The position numbers and the translations under genes are program-made. A model generated the notes under the pieces. That model saw only the letters and a program-made list of their open reading frames with translations. It was not told the DNA's origin and did not search any database. A DNA stretch of 64,000 nucleotides from an uncultured Clostridia bacterium (lineage in GTDB: Bacteria > Bacillota > Clostridia > Christensenellales > Borkfalkiaceae): NCBI GenBank assembly GCA_934271735.1, contig CAKQSB010000009.1, positions 1 to 64,000 of the forward strand, read 5' to 3'. This document shows positions 15,347 to 24,177 of this stretch, one piece after another; positions within the stretch are counted from its first letter, which is position 1, and every line of letters starts with the position of its first letter.

Positions 15347-16954
15347 TTACATATCCTTGCGGGTATAATCGGGTAAAATCTGCGGCGAAAGCTTTTCGGG
15401 CTTTATTCCCGCTTTTTCGAGTTCTTTCTCGAAATTATCTACGTGTTTAAGCGTAAGCTTACCCGTTTTTACCGTTTTGGATTTCTCTGCCGCGGACAAC
15501 CCTGCGTCTCTTCCGAATACGATTACGTCCAGAAGCGAATTGCCCATAAGGCGGTTTCTGCCGTGAATTCCTCCGACGGCTTCGCCCGCTACGAACAGAT
15601 TCTCTACTTTAGTTGTTTCGCAAGTGTCGTTTATATCTATACCGCCGTTCTGATAATGAAGTGTGGGATAAACAAGAATAGGCTCTTTTCTTATATCGAT
15701 GCCGTATTTCTCGAACATACGATACATTGCGGGGATTCTCTTTAAAATAGTACCCTCGCCGCCGATTTTTTCAATCATAGGCGTGTCGAGCCATACGCCC
15801 TCGCCGTCCGTCGTTTTAACGCTGTTGCCGCGTTTTTTACATTCTCTGATAATCGAAGCCGCGGTTACGTCTCTCGTTTCGAGAGAGTAAACGAAAGCTT
15901 CGCCGTTCTTGTTTACGAGCTGAGCTCCGAGCGAACGTACCTTCTCGGTAACGAGCGCGCCGAAAACCTGAGTAGGCTCCGCAACGCCCGTGGGGTGATA
16001 CTGCAACGTGTCGGCATAAAGAAGTTTCGCGCCCGCGCGGTAAGCAAGCACGAGTCCGTCCGCAGTCGCGCCGTAATGGTTGCTCGTGGGGAAACCCTGA
16101 TAATGAAGCCTGCCCGCGCCGCCCGTGGCGATGATAACGGTTTTGGCTTTGGCAACGAGAATTTCTTCCGTTTCCATATTCATGAGAACCGCGCCCGCCG
16201 CTCTGCCGTTTTCGTCTTTGATAATTTCGATCGCCGCCGTGAAATCGACAACGGGAATACCCCTGTTCAGAACCTCGTCGCGCAAAGTTCTCATTATCTC
16301 CGCGCCCGAATAGTCCTTACAAGCGTGCATTCTCTTTCTCGAAGTGCCGCCGCCGTGCGTGGTTATCATATTTCCGTTCTCGTCCTTATCGAACATAACT
16401 CCGAGGTCGGAAAGCCACTTTATCGCCGACGGAGCTTCGTAAACGAGCTTTTTTAAAAGTTCGGGTTTCGCGGCGAAGTGTCCGCCGCCGAAAGCGTCGA
16501 GATAATGTATCGCGGGGCTGTCGTTTTCCTTATCCGCCGCCTGAATACCGCCTTCCGCCATCATCGTGTTTGCGTCGCCGATACGAAGCTTGGTTACGAT
16601 CATAACCTTAGCTCCCGCATTGGAAGCCGTGATAGCCGCGGAAGATCCCGCGCCGCCGCCGCCGATAATTAAAACGTCGGTTTCGTAATCGGGGTGTTCG
16701 AGGTCGACTTTCAAGCCGAGCGTTCTCGATTTTCCCTGCAGGAGAGCCGCAAGTTCGTGAAGAACCGAATCGCCTTTGTTTTCGCCGACTTTAAGCGTTT
16801 CGTAAGCCGATTCGATGTAATCGGGGTGATTTTCTTTTAAAACCGCGTCCTTTTCGTCCGCCGTCATTCTCGGGAAAAGCGTTTTAAGACGTTCTTCTCT
16901 CGTCGCTTCGACTTTTTTCATCGAGGATAACTGTTCGTCTGTATATTTGTACAT
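15347..16954 (-). CDS. frdA: Soluble fumarate reductase flavoprotein subunit
   Basis: 535 residues. The FAD Rossmann motif is TDVLIIGGGGAGSSAA (about 92-107). Active-site segments of the FrdA/SdhA/NadB superfamily are present: QYHPTGV, EKVRSLGAQLVN and GGIHGRNRLMGNSLLD. The histidine that carries covalent FAD in membrane SdhA/FrdA (SHT motif) is replaced: RIGDANTMMAEGGIQ. FAD should therefore be non-covalent, as in NadB and soluble fumarate reductases. No FrdC/D membrane anchor is encoded nearby. With frdB and the Flx-Hdr genes it probably reduces fumarate to succinate in the cytosol, like thiol:fumarate reductase TfrA. About 80 extra N-terminal residues precede the FAD domain. Confidence 0.85.
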   Translation of the reverse strand: MYKYTDEQLSSMKKVEATREERLKTLFPRMTADEKDAVLKENHPDYIESAYETLKVGENKGDSVLHELAALLQGKSRTLGLKVDLEHPDYETDVLIIGGGGAGSSAAITASNAGAKVMIVTKLRIGDANTMMAEGGIQAADKENDSPAIHYLDAFGGGHFAAKPELLKKLVYEAPSAIKWLSDLGVMFDKDENGNMITTHGGGTSRKRMHACKDYSGAEIMRTLRDEVLNRGIPVVDFTAAIEIIKDENGRAAGAVLMNMETEEILVAKAKTVIIATGGAGRLHYQGFPTSNHYGATADGLVLAYRAGAKLLYADTLQYHPTGVAEPTQVFGALVTEKVRSLGAQLVNKNGEAFVYSLETRDVTAASIIRECKKRGNSVKTTDGEGVWLDTPMIEKIGGEGTILKRIPAMYRMFEKYGIDIRKEPILVYPTLHYQNGGIDINDTCETTKVENLFVAGEAVGGIHGRNRLMGNSLLDVIVFGRDAGLSAAEKSKTVKTGKLTLKHVDNFEKELEKAGIKPEKLSPQILPDYTRKDM

Positions 16955-16964
16955 AAGTCCTTCC

Positions 16965-17639
16965 TCACTTCTCTATTTCTCTGTTGTTGTAAAGCTCTTT
17001 CATTTCGCTTATAGGCTTATCCATAATGTCTTCCATGAGCTTTTCGAAATCGCCCGCGTCAATCTCCGCAACTCTCTTTTCGAGGTGCTTACATTCCGGA
17101 GCGATATATTTTCCGTAAAGTCTTCTTGCGAGTTCCGCAACCTGCGGATGAGAAATACCCGCCGGGCAACGCGACGAACAGACTCCGCACATAACGCAGT
17201 CGAAGCTCTCCTCCGCGCACTTTTTATATTCCCCTCTCTGAGCGTATGCGATATACTGCATAACGTTAAGCCCCTGCGTGCAGGCTTTCGTGCAGGCGTT
17301 GCAACCGATACAGGAATAAATTTCGGGATAAAGCTGCATCATTATCTGCTCGGTGGGTTTGATTTTCTCTATATCGTAAACCTGTTTTACGAGCGGGAAG
17401 AACGGAAGAGTCGCGACATACATTCCCTCTTCGACCTGCTGCTGACAAGCAAGGCAGGTTTTGAGCTGCTGAACGCCCTTTATACGATAAATCGTAGCGC
17501 AGGCTCCGCAGAATCCGTTTCTGCAACCGCAACCTCTGACAAGTTTATAACCGGCATACTCCATAGCCTTCATTATCGTAAGGCTTTCGGGTACTTCGTA
17601 TTTTTTACCGAAAAAATAAACGTTTACTGTTTTTTCCAT
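16965..17639 (-). CDS. frdB: Fumarate reductase iron-sulfur subunit, short form
   Basis: 224 residues. The N-terminal 2Fe-2S domain has RGCGCRNGFCGAC and a later CLAC. The C-terminal alpha-helical domain has two 4Fe-4S motifs (CIGCNACTKAC and CVMCGVCSSRC). It lacks the C-terminal CCG cysteine-rich domain of methanogen TfrB; HdrB, encoded in the same run, carries CCG domains instead. It would pass electrons to the FAD of FrdA. It lies 10 bp before frdA and 10 bp after flxA, so it is part of the same transcription unit. Confidence 0.85.
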   Translation of the reverse strand: MEKTVNVYFFGKKYEVPESLTIMKAMEYAGYKLVRGCGCRNGFCGACATIYRIKGVQQLKTCLACQQQVEEGMYVATLPFFPLVKQVYDIEKIKPTEQIMMQLYPEIYSCIGCNACTKACTQGLNVMQYIAYAQRGEYKKCAEESFDCVMCGVCSSRCPAGISHPQVAELARRLYGKYIAPECKHLEKRVAEIDAGDFEKLMEDIMDKPISEMKELYNNREIEK

Positions 17640-17649
17640 TTTTCGCTCC

Positions 17650-18477
17650 TTAATACTCGGGCGGAAGCTCGTCCAGCTCGTCCATTCTGAAAACGGGTCC
17701 GTCCTTGCAGACGAATTTATCCCCGACGTTGCATCTGCCGCACTTTCCTATGCCGCACTTCATTCTCAGCTCCAGCGTGGTGTAAACTCTTTCTTTGGAA
17801 AATCCGAGTTCTAAAAGCCCCGCAAGAGTGAATTTTATCATTATCGGAGGTCCGCAAAGCACCGCCGTCATCGAAGGATCGAGGTTAAGTTCTTTTACGT
17901 AAGCGGGAACGAAACCGACGTGTCCGTCCCAACCGTCCTCGGGTCGGTCGATCGTGAGATAAACTTCGAAATCGGGTTCGTTTGCCCATTCGGTCTGAAT
18001 CTCTTCGATATCGACGAGGTCTTCTTTGCTCCTCGCGCCGTAAACCACGACGACTTTGCCGTAATTTTTTCTGTAATGTCTTATATAATTTATAACCGAA
18101 CGAAGCGGCGCAAGACCTATGCCGCCCGCAATGAAAAGCATATCTTTGCCTTTAAAATCGCCCTCGACGGGAAAATTCTTGCCGTAAGGTCCTCTTACGG
18201 TTATTTCCTGCCCTACTTCGAGCGAATGGATAACTTCAGTTACGCAACCGCACTTTTTAATGGAAAACTCCATAAATTCTTCGTTCGTGGGAGACGAGGT
18301 TATCGAAAACATACACTCGCCGACTCCCGGAACGGAGACCATAGCGCACTGACCGGGCATATGCTCGAAAAGTTTCTTTCCGTCGCGACCGACAACTCTG
18401 AACGTTTTAACGTCCGCCGTGTCCTTTCTTATATCGGTTATAACGCCGATGTTCGGAATGAGATTTTCGCTTATCAC
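17650..18477 (-). CDS. flxA: FlxA-like FAD/NAD(P)H-binding electron-transfer subunit
   Basis: 275 residues of the ferredoxin-reductase / PyrK / sulfhydrogenase-gamma family. The FAD-binding barrel has CMFSITSSP (about 56-64), the NAD-binding part has FIAGGIGLAPLRS and VLCGPP, and the C-terminus has the Cys cluster MKCGIGKCGRCNVGDKFVC for a 2Fe-2S centre. It would oxidise NADH and hand electrons to the iron-sulfur chain of the Flx-Hdr complex. ATGA overlap with flxB (4 bp) shows coupling. Confidence 0.87.
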   Translation of the reverse strand: MISENLIPNIGVITDIRKDTADVKTFRVVGRDGKKLFEHMPGQCAMVSVPGVGECMFSITSSPTNEEFMEFSIKKCGCVTEVIHSLEVGQEITVRGPYGKNFPVEGDFKGKDMLFIAGGIGLAPLRSVINYIRHYRKNYGKVVVVYGARSKEDLVDIEEIQTEWANEPDFEVYLTIDRPEDGWDGHVGFVPAYVKELNLDPSMTAVLCGPPIMIKFTLAGLLELGFSKERVYTTLELRMKCGIGKCGRCNVGDKFVCKDGPVFRMDELDELPPEY

Positions 18478-19505
18478 TTATTTTCTCCTCCTATTTTCTT
18501 AACGACTTTGATAATATTCAGGTGCTGGGGGCATTTGTTTACGCATCTGCCGCAACCCACGCACGAATACATTCCGTACTGAGAGGGATAATAAACGAGC
18601 TTGTGCATAAATCTCTGACGATATCTCTGCATCTGCGTCGTTCTCGAGTTTGCCGCCGCCATCTGCGTGAAGTCGGAATACATGCACGAATCCCAGCAAC
18701 GGAAACGGATTATGTCCTTATTCGTTTCGAAATCCCTTATATCGAAGCACTGGCAGGTGGGGCATACGAACGTACACGCGCCGCACCCAAGGCACGCTTC
18801 CGAAAGTTCGTTCCATATGGGAAGATTGAACAACTCGTTGAGATTTTCGGGCTTGAAACGGGATAAATCGAGGTCGGTATAAGGCAATTTCGCGATTTTC
18901 GCTTTGATTTCTTCCTTATTCTTCCCGACTTTTTCCTCGTCGGCCTTGTCCGCTTTCTCGGCGAATTCCTCTGCGAGAGCAAGGACTTTTTCGCCCTTTT
19001 CGGTGAGAGCCGTCATATAAATGTAATCGCCGATAACACTGCACGTTCCGTCTCCGCCGGGAGCGGAAGCGTCGATGCCGAAAGCTTTGCAGAAACAACT
19101 GTTTTCGGGGTCGTTGCAGCTGAGCGTGAAGATAATTCCCGCATCTCTTCTCGCCTTATAATAAGTGTCTACGGGTTCTTGCAAAAACACGTTGTCGAGA
19201 ACCGAAAACGCCTTGTAATCGCACGCCTTAACGCCGAACACGAGATAAGGCTCTTTCTCCTCTCTCACGTCCTCTATACTGAGCGTTTTTCCTTCCCTTT
19301 TAAACTTCATCATATTTTCGCTCTGCGGGAAGAATACGTTTTTCGGCGATCTCGCCGTTTTTAATCTGTCTATATCGAATTCCGCGCCTTTTTCGTAGTA
19401 ACCGAAATTCACCTGTTCTCCGCTTTTAAGCGGCATAAAAAGCGGCATATTTTCGCTGATTTTATCAAACAGCGCGCGCAAGTTTGCTCTTTTGATTTTT
19501 ATCAT
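18474..19505 (-). CDS. flxB: FlxB-like 4Fe-4S protein (sulfhydrogenase beta-like)
   Basis: 343 residues. A large N-terminal domain (1-225) has VFGVKACDYKAF and SCNDPENSCFCK; the C-terminal ferredoxin-like domain has CLGCGACTFVCPTCQC and CVGCGRCVNKCP. This is the layout of sulfhydrogenase/anaerobic sulfite reductase beta subunits, which always accompany a gamma subunit like FlxA. It overlaps flxA by 4 bp and follows flxC by 1 bp. It probably connects FlxA with the rest of the complex. Confidence 0.82.
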   Translation of the reverse strand: MIKIKRANLRALFDKISENMPLFMPLKSGEQVNFGYYEKGAEFDIDRLKTARSPKNVFFPQSENMMKFKREGKTLSIEDVREEKEPYLVFGVKACDYKAFSVLDNVFLQEPVDTYYKARRDAGIIFTLSCNDPENSCFCKAFGIDASAPGGDGTCSVIGDYIYMTALTEKGEKVLALAEEFAEKADKADEEKVGKNKEEIKAKIAKLPYTDLDLSRFKPENLNELFNLPIWNELSEACLGCGACTFVCPTCQCFDIRDFETNKDIIRFRCWDSCMYSDFTQMAAANSRTTQMQRYRQRFMHKLVYYPSQYGMYSCVGCGRCVNKCPQHLNIIKVVKKIGGENK

Positions 19506-19506
19506 A

Positions 19507-20490
19507 TCATTTTCCCTCCGTTAAATTTACCGCCGCGACGGGGTCGAGGTCGTTTTCGGAATAGGAAGTGAGCGGGGTTTTGCCTTCGCTCGTTTCGCCC
19601 GCCATATAATCGCCGTAAAGCGTGTCTATATCCTTTATGAACTTTCTGTTTAAAAGGTGAAGGGGTATTCTCTCGGGGCATACTCTCGAACATTCGCCGC
19701 AATCGGTACACCTGCCCGCAACGTGGAACGCTCTTATAATATGATAAAGGCTTTCTTCGAAATCTACGTCGTTTGCTTTTGCCGCAATACCCGACTTCGG
19801 GTTATCGAACACGCATTTGACGCACGAGCAGGCGGGGCAGACGTTTCTGCACGCATTGCATCTTATACATCTCGAAAGTTCGCCTTTCCAGAACGCGTAT
19901 CTTTCGTCGGACGTCATAGCCTCTAAGCGTTTAACCTCGGAAAATCTGTCGTCCGCGGTCTCTTTCATTTCGTTTACGACTATCGTTTCGTCCGATACGA
20001 CGAATTTTTTACCCTTGCAGGTAAGGCACTTTTCGAGAAGAACCTCTTTTTTGTTTACTTTCTTTTCGCCGTCCGCGTTAATCAAAGTCGCGGTTTCGTA
20101 GTCCGTTACCGCGCCCGAAAGGTTTTTAACCCCGAGTTTTTCGGCTTTATAAACGTCGAGTTTGCCCTGACATTCCACGCCGATCACGATGATTTTTTCG
20201 CGTTCTATTCTATGCTCTTTAACGAGCTGATTGAAGCTGTAAGTGTCGCACGGCTTCAAAAATACTGCCGTTTTGCCTTCTTTTTTGCTTACGGCAATGA
20301 GATATTTGGATAAATTCGCGCCGCAGAAATCGTTGTACACGAAGTTTTCGAGGCTCTTTTCGTCCGAGAAAGTTGCGGGCGATGGGTCGTAATCGAATTC
20401 GCCTTTCGTCCAGCCGACTACTCTTGCCGCTTCGCCGCTTTTCAGAAGTTCCGCGGCTCTTTGGGTAAGTTTCTTTTCAAGTTCGGTCAT
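19507..20490 (-). CDS. flxC: FlxC-like iron-sulfur protein
   Basis: 327 residues. The N-terminal part (60-170: VFLKPCDTYSFNQLVKEHRI, VIGVECQGKLD) resembles the FrhB/FdhB family. The C-terminal part has two 4Fe-4S motifs (CIRCNACRNVCPACSC and CTDCGECSRVCP). Between them CLTC at about 158 adds further cysteines. Order and content (flxD-flxC-flxB-flxA) mirror the flxABCD operons of sulfate reducers in reverse order, which supports the name, although the gene-to-letter match is by position. Confidence 0.78.
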   Translation of the reverse strand: MTELEKKLTQRAAELLKSGEAARVVGWTKGEFDYDPSPATFSDEKSLENFVYNDFCGANLSKYLIAVSKKEGKTAVFLKPCDTYSFNQLVKEHRIEREKIIVIGVECQGKLDVYKAEKLGVKNLSGAVTDYETATLINADGEKKVNKKEVLLEKCLTCKGKKFVVSDETIVVNEMKETADDRFSEVKRLEAMTSDERYAFWKGELSRCIRCNACRNVCPACSCVKCVFDNPKSGIAAKANDVDFEESLYHIIRAFHVAGRCTDCGECSRVCPERIPLHLLNRKFIKDIDTLYGDYMAGETSEGKTPLTSYSENDLDPVAAVNLTEGK

Positions 20491-20494
20491 ATTC

Positions 20495-20947
20495 TCACTC
20501 CCCCTTTACTCTCAGGTCGCTCAGTCTCTTGTTTTCGCCGAGCGCGGTAACCTGCTTAACGAAATCGTTCATAACCGCGGAGAACTTCGCGCCTTCCGCC
20601 GCCGAAACCCATTCCACTCTCGTTCTCTCTTTTTCTATGCCGAGATAATCGAGGAAAGAAAACAGAAGCGACATTCTTCTTCTCGTGTAATAGTTACCGG
20701 TTACATAGTGGCAGTCGCCGGGGTGGCAACCGCAAAGGATAACTCCGTCCGCTCCTCTCTGGAAAGCTTTAAGCACGAAAATAGGGTTTACTCTGCACGA
20801 GCAGGGAACTCTTATAATCTTTACGTTAGCGGGATAAGAAAGTCTGCTCGAGCCGGCGAGATCCGCGCCCGCGTAAGAACACCAGTTGCAACAAAACGCA
20901 ACGATATTCGGCGTAAATTCGCCGTTTTTTTCGTTTACTTCCTGCAT
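20495..20947 (-). CDS. flxD: FlxD/MvhD-like 2Fe-2S subunit
   Basis: 150 residues with the MvhD (hydrogenase delta) cysteine pattern: FCCNWCSYAGAD, RVPCSCRVN and LCGCHPGDCHY. MvhD-type subunits bridge an electron donor module to HdrA. It overlaps hdrA by 13 bp, so the two proteins are probably made together, as in other Flx-Hdr and Mvh-Hdr systems. Confidence 0.9.
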   Translation of the reverse strand: MQEVNEKNGEFTPNIVAFCCNWCSYAGADLAGSSRLSYPANVKIIRVPCSCRVNPIFVLKAFQRGADGVILCGCHPGDCHYVTGNYYTRRRMSLLFSFLDYLGIEKERTRVEWVSAAEGAKFSAVMNDFVKQVTALGENKRLSDLRVKGE

Positions 20948-22926
20948 ATCGCTTCAACCTCCGAGGTTATTTGTTTCGAGCTGAATCCCGAAAGATCCAT
21001 CGCTCCCGACGGACACGCGACGGTACAAGCGCCGCAACCCTGACATACCGCGGGGTTAACGTGAGCAACTCTTCTCGTCTCGGTCTTTCCGCCGCCGATA
21101 CGGAATTCTTTGTTTATATAATCGATCGCGCCGTACGCGCAGACGGACGCGCATTGCGAGCAACCGTTGCACATATTTTCATCCGAGGAAGCGACGCACG
21201 GATTTGTTTTGAGTTTATCTTTAACGAGAAGCCCGATGACTTTCGCCGCGCAAGCAGATGCCTGAGAAACCGTTTCGGGGATATCCTTAGGTCCTTGGCA
21301 AACGCCCGCGAGATATACGCCCGCCGTGGGGCTTTCCACGGGACGAAGTTTGGGGTGAGATTCGTTAAGGAAGTTATTCGTGTCGATACTCGCCGTCAAA
21401 AGCGTGGCGATTTTTCTTACCGACGGTTCGGGTTCTATGGCTACGGCCAAAACCACGAGGTCGGAAGCTATAGTAACCTGTTCGTTCTCTATAAGATCCG
21501 AACCCTGAACCATAAGCTTGCCGTTCTCGTTATAAACCTTGCCGACCATACCTTTTATATAATCGACGCCGTATTGTTCTACGGCTCTTCTGTAAAATTC
21601 GTCGTAGTTTTTACCCGGCGTTCTCACGTCGATATAAAAGACGTGAACTTCCGTGTCGGGATATTTTTCCCTTATGAGCATCGCATGTTTAGCCGTGTAC
21701 ATACAGCAGATTTTCGAGCAGTACGGTTTTCCGCAACCCGAAACGTCACGCGAGCCGACGCACTGAATGAACGTTATAACCTTCGGGTGCGTGTGATCGG
21801 ACGGACGAAGAAGAACTCCGTTCGTGGGGCCCGCGGCGTTCATAAGTCTTTCGAGTTCGAGCGAGGTGATAACGTCCTTGTTGTCGCTGTAACCGTACTC
21901 GTTGAACGCGTCTATATTTATGGGGCGGAAACCCGTCGCGACGACAATCGCGCCGTACTCTCTTTCGATGAACGAATCCTTCATTTCGTAATCGATCGCG
22001 CCCGCGCCGCAGTTCATCTTGCAAAGTCCGCACTTGCCGGTTTTAAGCTTTAAGCACTGCTCGGGGTCGATTATCGCAACGTTCGGAATCGCCTGCGCGA
22101 AAGGAATGTAAATCGCGGGGCGGTTGTTGAGATTCATATTGAACTCGTTGAGACCTTTTTTCGACGGGCATTTTTCCATACAGACTTTACAACCCGTGCA
22201 TTTCGTCTCGTCGACGTATCTCGCCTTTCTTTTTATTTTAACCTTGAAATTTCCTACGAAACCCGAAACCGCTCCGACTTCGGAATAGGAAAGAATATCT
22301 ATTTTATCGCTCTGCGCCGCGTCGACCATTTTGGGCGTTAAAATACAAGCCGAACAGTCGAGCGTGGGGAACGTCTTGTCGAGCTGAGCCATTCTTCCGC
22401 CTATCGTCGGGTTCTTCTCGACGATATCTACGGGGAAACCCGCTTCGGCGATATCGAGCGCTGCCTGAATACCCGCTATACCTCCGCCGATAACGAGCGC
22501 GCGCTTAATAACGGGGCTTTCGCCTGCCATAAGCGGCTTGTTGAGCCTTACTTTGGCTATCGCCGTTCTTAAAAGGATCAAAGCCTTTTCGGTGGCTTCT
22601 TCCTTGTCCTTATGAATCCAGGAACACTGCTCTCTGAGGTTTGCTACTTCCACCATATACGGGTTAAGCCCCGCGCTTTCCGCAGTTTTGCGGAAGGTGG
22701 CTTCGTGCATTCTCGGCGAACACGAACCGATTACTATACCGTCGAGTCCGTAATCCTTGATCGCGTTCTTTATCAGTTGCTGTCCGTTTTCGGAACACAT
22801 ATACTGATAATCCGCCGAAAAAACGACTCCCGGTTCGGCTTTTATCATTGCGGCAAGCCTTTCCACGTCTACCGTGGCGGCTATGTTGCTGCCGCACCAA
22901 CAAACGAAAACTCCTATCTTTTGCAT
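20935..22926 (-). CDS. hdrA: Heterodisulfide reductase subunit A-like flavoprotein
   Basis: 663 residues, full-length HdrA. The N-terminal iron-sulfur domain begins IGVFVCWCGSNIA. A thioredoxin-reductase-like FAD domain has VIGGGIAGIQAALDIAEAG (about 145-163). An inserted 4Fe-4S ferredoxin pair (CTGCKVCMEKCP) and a C-terminal pair (CNGCSQCASVC, CQGCGACTVACP) are present. HdrA is the known site of flavin-based electron bifurcation. The CSPRMHE and LDCSACILTPKM segments are conserved. Here it would split NADH electrons between ferredoxin and the high-potential branch. Cytosolic. Confidence 0.93.
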   Translation of the reverse strand: MQKIGVFVCWCGSNIAATVDVERLAAMIKAEPGVVFSADYQYMCSENGQQLIKNAIKDYGLDGIVIGSCSPRMHEATFRKTAESAGLNPYMVEVANLREQCSWIHKDKEEATEKALILLRTAIAKVRLNKPLMAGESPVIKRALVIGGGIAGIQAALDIAEAGFPVDIVEKNPTIGGRMAQLDKTFPTLDCSACILTPKMVDAAQSDKIDILSYSEVGAVSGFVGNFKVKIKRKARYVDETKCTGCKVCMEKCPSKKGLNEFNMNLNNRPAIYIPFAQAIPNVAIIDPEQCLKLKTGKCGLCKMNCGAGAIDYEMKDSFIEREYGAIVVATGFRPINIDAFNEYGYSDNKDVITSLELERLMNAAGPTNGVLLRPSDHTHPKVITFIQCVGSRDVSGCGKPYCSKICCMYTAKHAMLIREKYPDTEVHVFYIDVRTPGKNYDEFYRRAVEQYGVDYIKGMVGKVYNENGKLMVQGSDLIENEQVTIASDLVVLAVAIEPEPSVRKIATLLTASIDTNNFLNESHPKLRPVESPTAGVYLAGVCQGPKDIPETVSQASACAAKVIGLLVKDKLKTNPCVASSDENMCNGCSQCASVCAYGAIDYINKEFRIGGGKTETRRVAHVNPAVCQGCGACTVACPSGAMDLSGFSSKQITSEVEAICRK

Positions 22927-22945
22927 CTTATCTTGTCTCTCTCGA

Positions 22946-23332
22946 TTATTTGTTATATTTTCTGTACGCGCTTACGATCAGCTGCTGAGGCACAAGCTCG
23001 TTTACTATCGGCGGAATTTCTTCGGCTTTTAAACCGTTGCCGTCCTGCATTCTCGTAACCGTGGTTCTCACGGCTTCGATAACGCCCTGCGGAGCGACCC
23101 CTCTCGGGCATCTCTCCACGCATTCCATACACGAAAGGCAATACCATATCGCTTTGGAAGCAAGAAGTTTATCCACCTTACCTTTTACGATAAAGGAAAC
23201 GAACTGATGGGGTTTTATGTCCATATCCTTGAACGCGGGGCATCTGCCCGAGCATTTTCCGCATTTCATACACTTTCTTACGTCCGTGCCGGAAATCCGT
23301 TCGATCTGTTCGATTTTTTCCTGTTTATCCAT
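22946..23332 (-). CDS. hdrC: Heterodisulfide reductase subunit C-like protein
   Basis: 128 residues with two 4Fe-4S motifs, CMKCGKCSGRCP and CLSCMECVERCP, and the family C-terminal helix region. It would carry electrons from HdrA to HdrB. It overlaps hdrB by 8 bp. Confidence 0.92.
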   Translation of the reverse strand: MDKQEKIEQIERISGTDVRKCMKCGKCSGRCPAFKDMDIKPHQFVSFIVKGKVDKLLASKAIWYCLSCMECVERCPRGVAPQGVIEAVRTTVTRMQDGNGLKAEEIPPIVNELVPQQLIVSAYRKYNK

Positions 23333-24110
23333 TGTTTTTTACCCCCAAAGCCTCGGCTAAAAGCTCCGTGAAATAAACCGTTTCTATTTTGCCGCCGCCG
23401 TATTTTTTTAGGTTGTAAAGGCAAAGCGGACAAGCCGTGACGATAATTTCCGCGCCGGCTTCTTCCGCGCTTTCGATTATCTTCGAACTTCTCTTTTCGG
23501 TTAAAGCTTCGTTTTTAAGGGAAACGTACGCGCCGCAACATTCGTTGCGCATAGGATACTTAACGGGTTCGCCCCCGATCGCCTTAATCAGATCTTCCAT
23601 TATCGTCGGGTTTTCGGGATTGTCGAACGCCATAACCTTGCTCGGACGAAGAAGCAGACAACCGTAATAAGCCGCAATCTTTTTACCTGTCGGATTTACG
23701 GTCTTTTTCTTTATCTCGTCGAACCCGACCAAATTTTTAAGCATTTCGAGATAATGAACGACTTCCGTTTCGCCGTTATAAGGCTCGTCGAGACTTAAAT
23801 AGTTATTCGTCTTGAAACGTACGTTTTCGTCGTTTTTCATATCGTCGTTCACTCTTTTTAAAACGTTATGGCATGCCGAACAAAGGGTGAGCACCTTTCC
23901 GCCGTTATGCTTGGCGTAGTCGAGCGTTCTCACCGCCGAAAGCTTGGTTGCGATCTCGTCTCTCGACGTCGGGTAAACCGCGCCGCAACACTGCCAATTT
24001 TCGATTTCTTCCATTTCCACGCCCAAAGCCGCGGCCGAAGCTCTCGCATAAGCGTCAAGCTCCTTTGCTTTCGTCTTTAACGTGCAACCGGGATAATAAC
24101 TGATTTTCAT
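23325..24110 (-). CDS. hdrB: Heterodisulfide reductase subunit B-like protein
   Basis: 261 residues with two CCG domains: WQCCGAVY...CSACHN in the first half and NECCGAY...CPLC in the second, the ligands of the two noncubane 4Fe-4S clusters of HdrB. In methanogens it cleaves CoM-S-S-CoB. In bacteria without these coenzymes the disulfide substrate is unknown, or the subunit acts as an electron conduit. The neighbouring FrdAB lacks its own CCG domain, so HdrB could connect to it (inference). First of the Hdr/Flx genes, 67 bp after fumC. Confidence 0.92.
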   Translation of the reverse strand: MKISYYPGCTLKTKAKELDAYARASAAALGVEMEEIENWQCCGAVYPTSRDEIATKLSAVRTLDYAKHNGGKVLTLCSACHNVLKRVNDDMKNDENVRFKTNNYLSLDEPYNGETEVVHYLEMLKNLVGFDEIKKKTVNPTGKKIAAYYGCLLLRPSKVMAFDNPENPTIMEDLIKAIGGEPVKYPMRNECCGAYVSLKNEALTEKRSSKIIESAEEAGAEIIVTACPLCLYNLKKYGGGKIETVYFTELLAEALGVKNNG

Positions 24111-24177
24111 ATTTCCGCTTAATTTATATTGTATTTACTGTTTTGCTTCCGTAAGCTCGATTTTTACTTTTTCGGCG

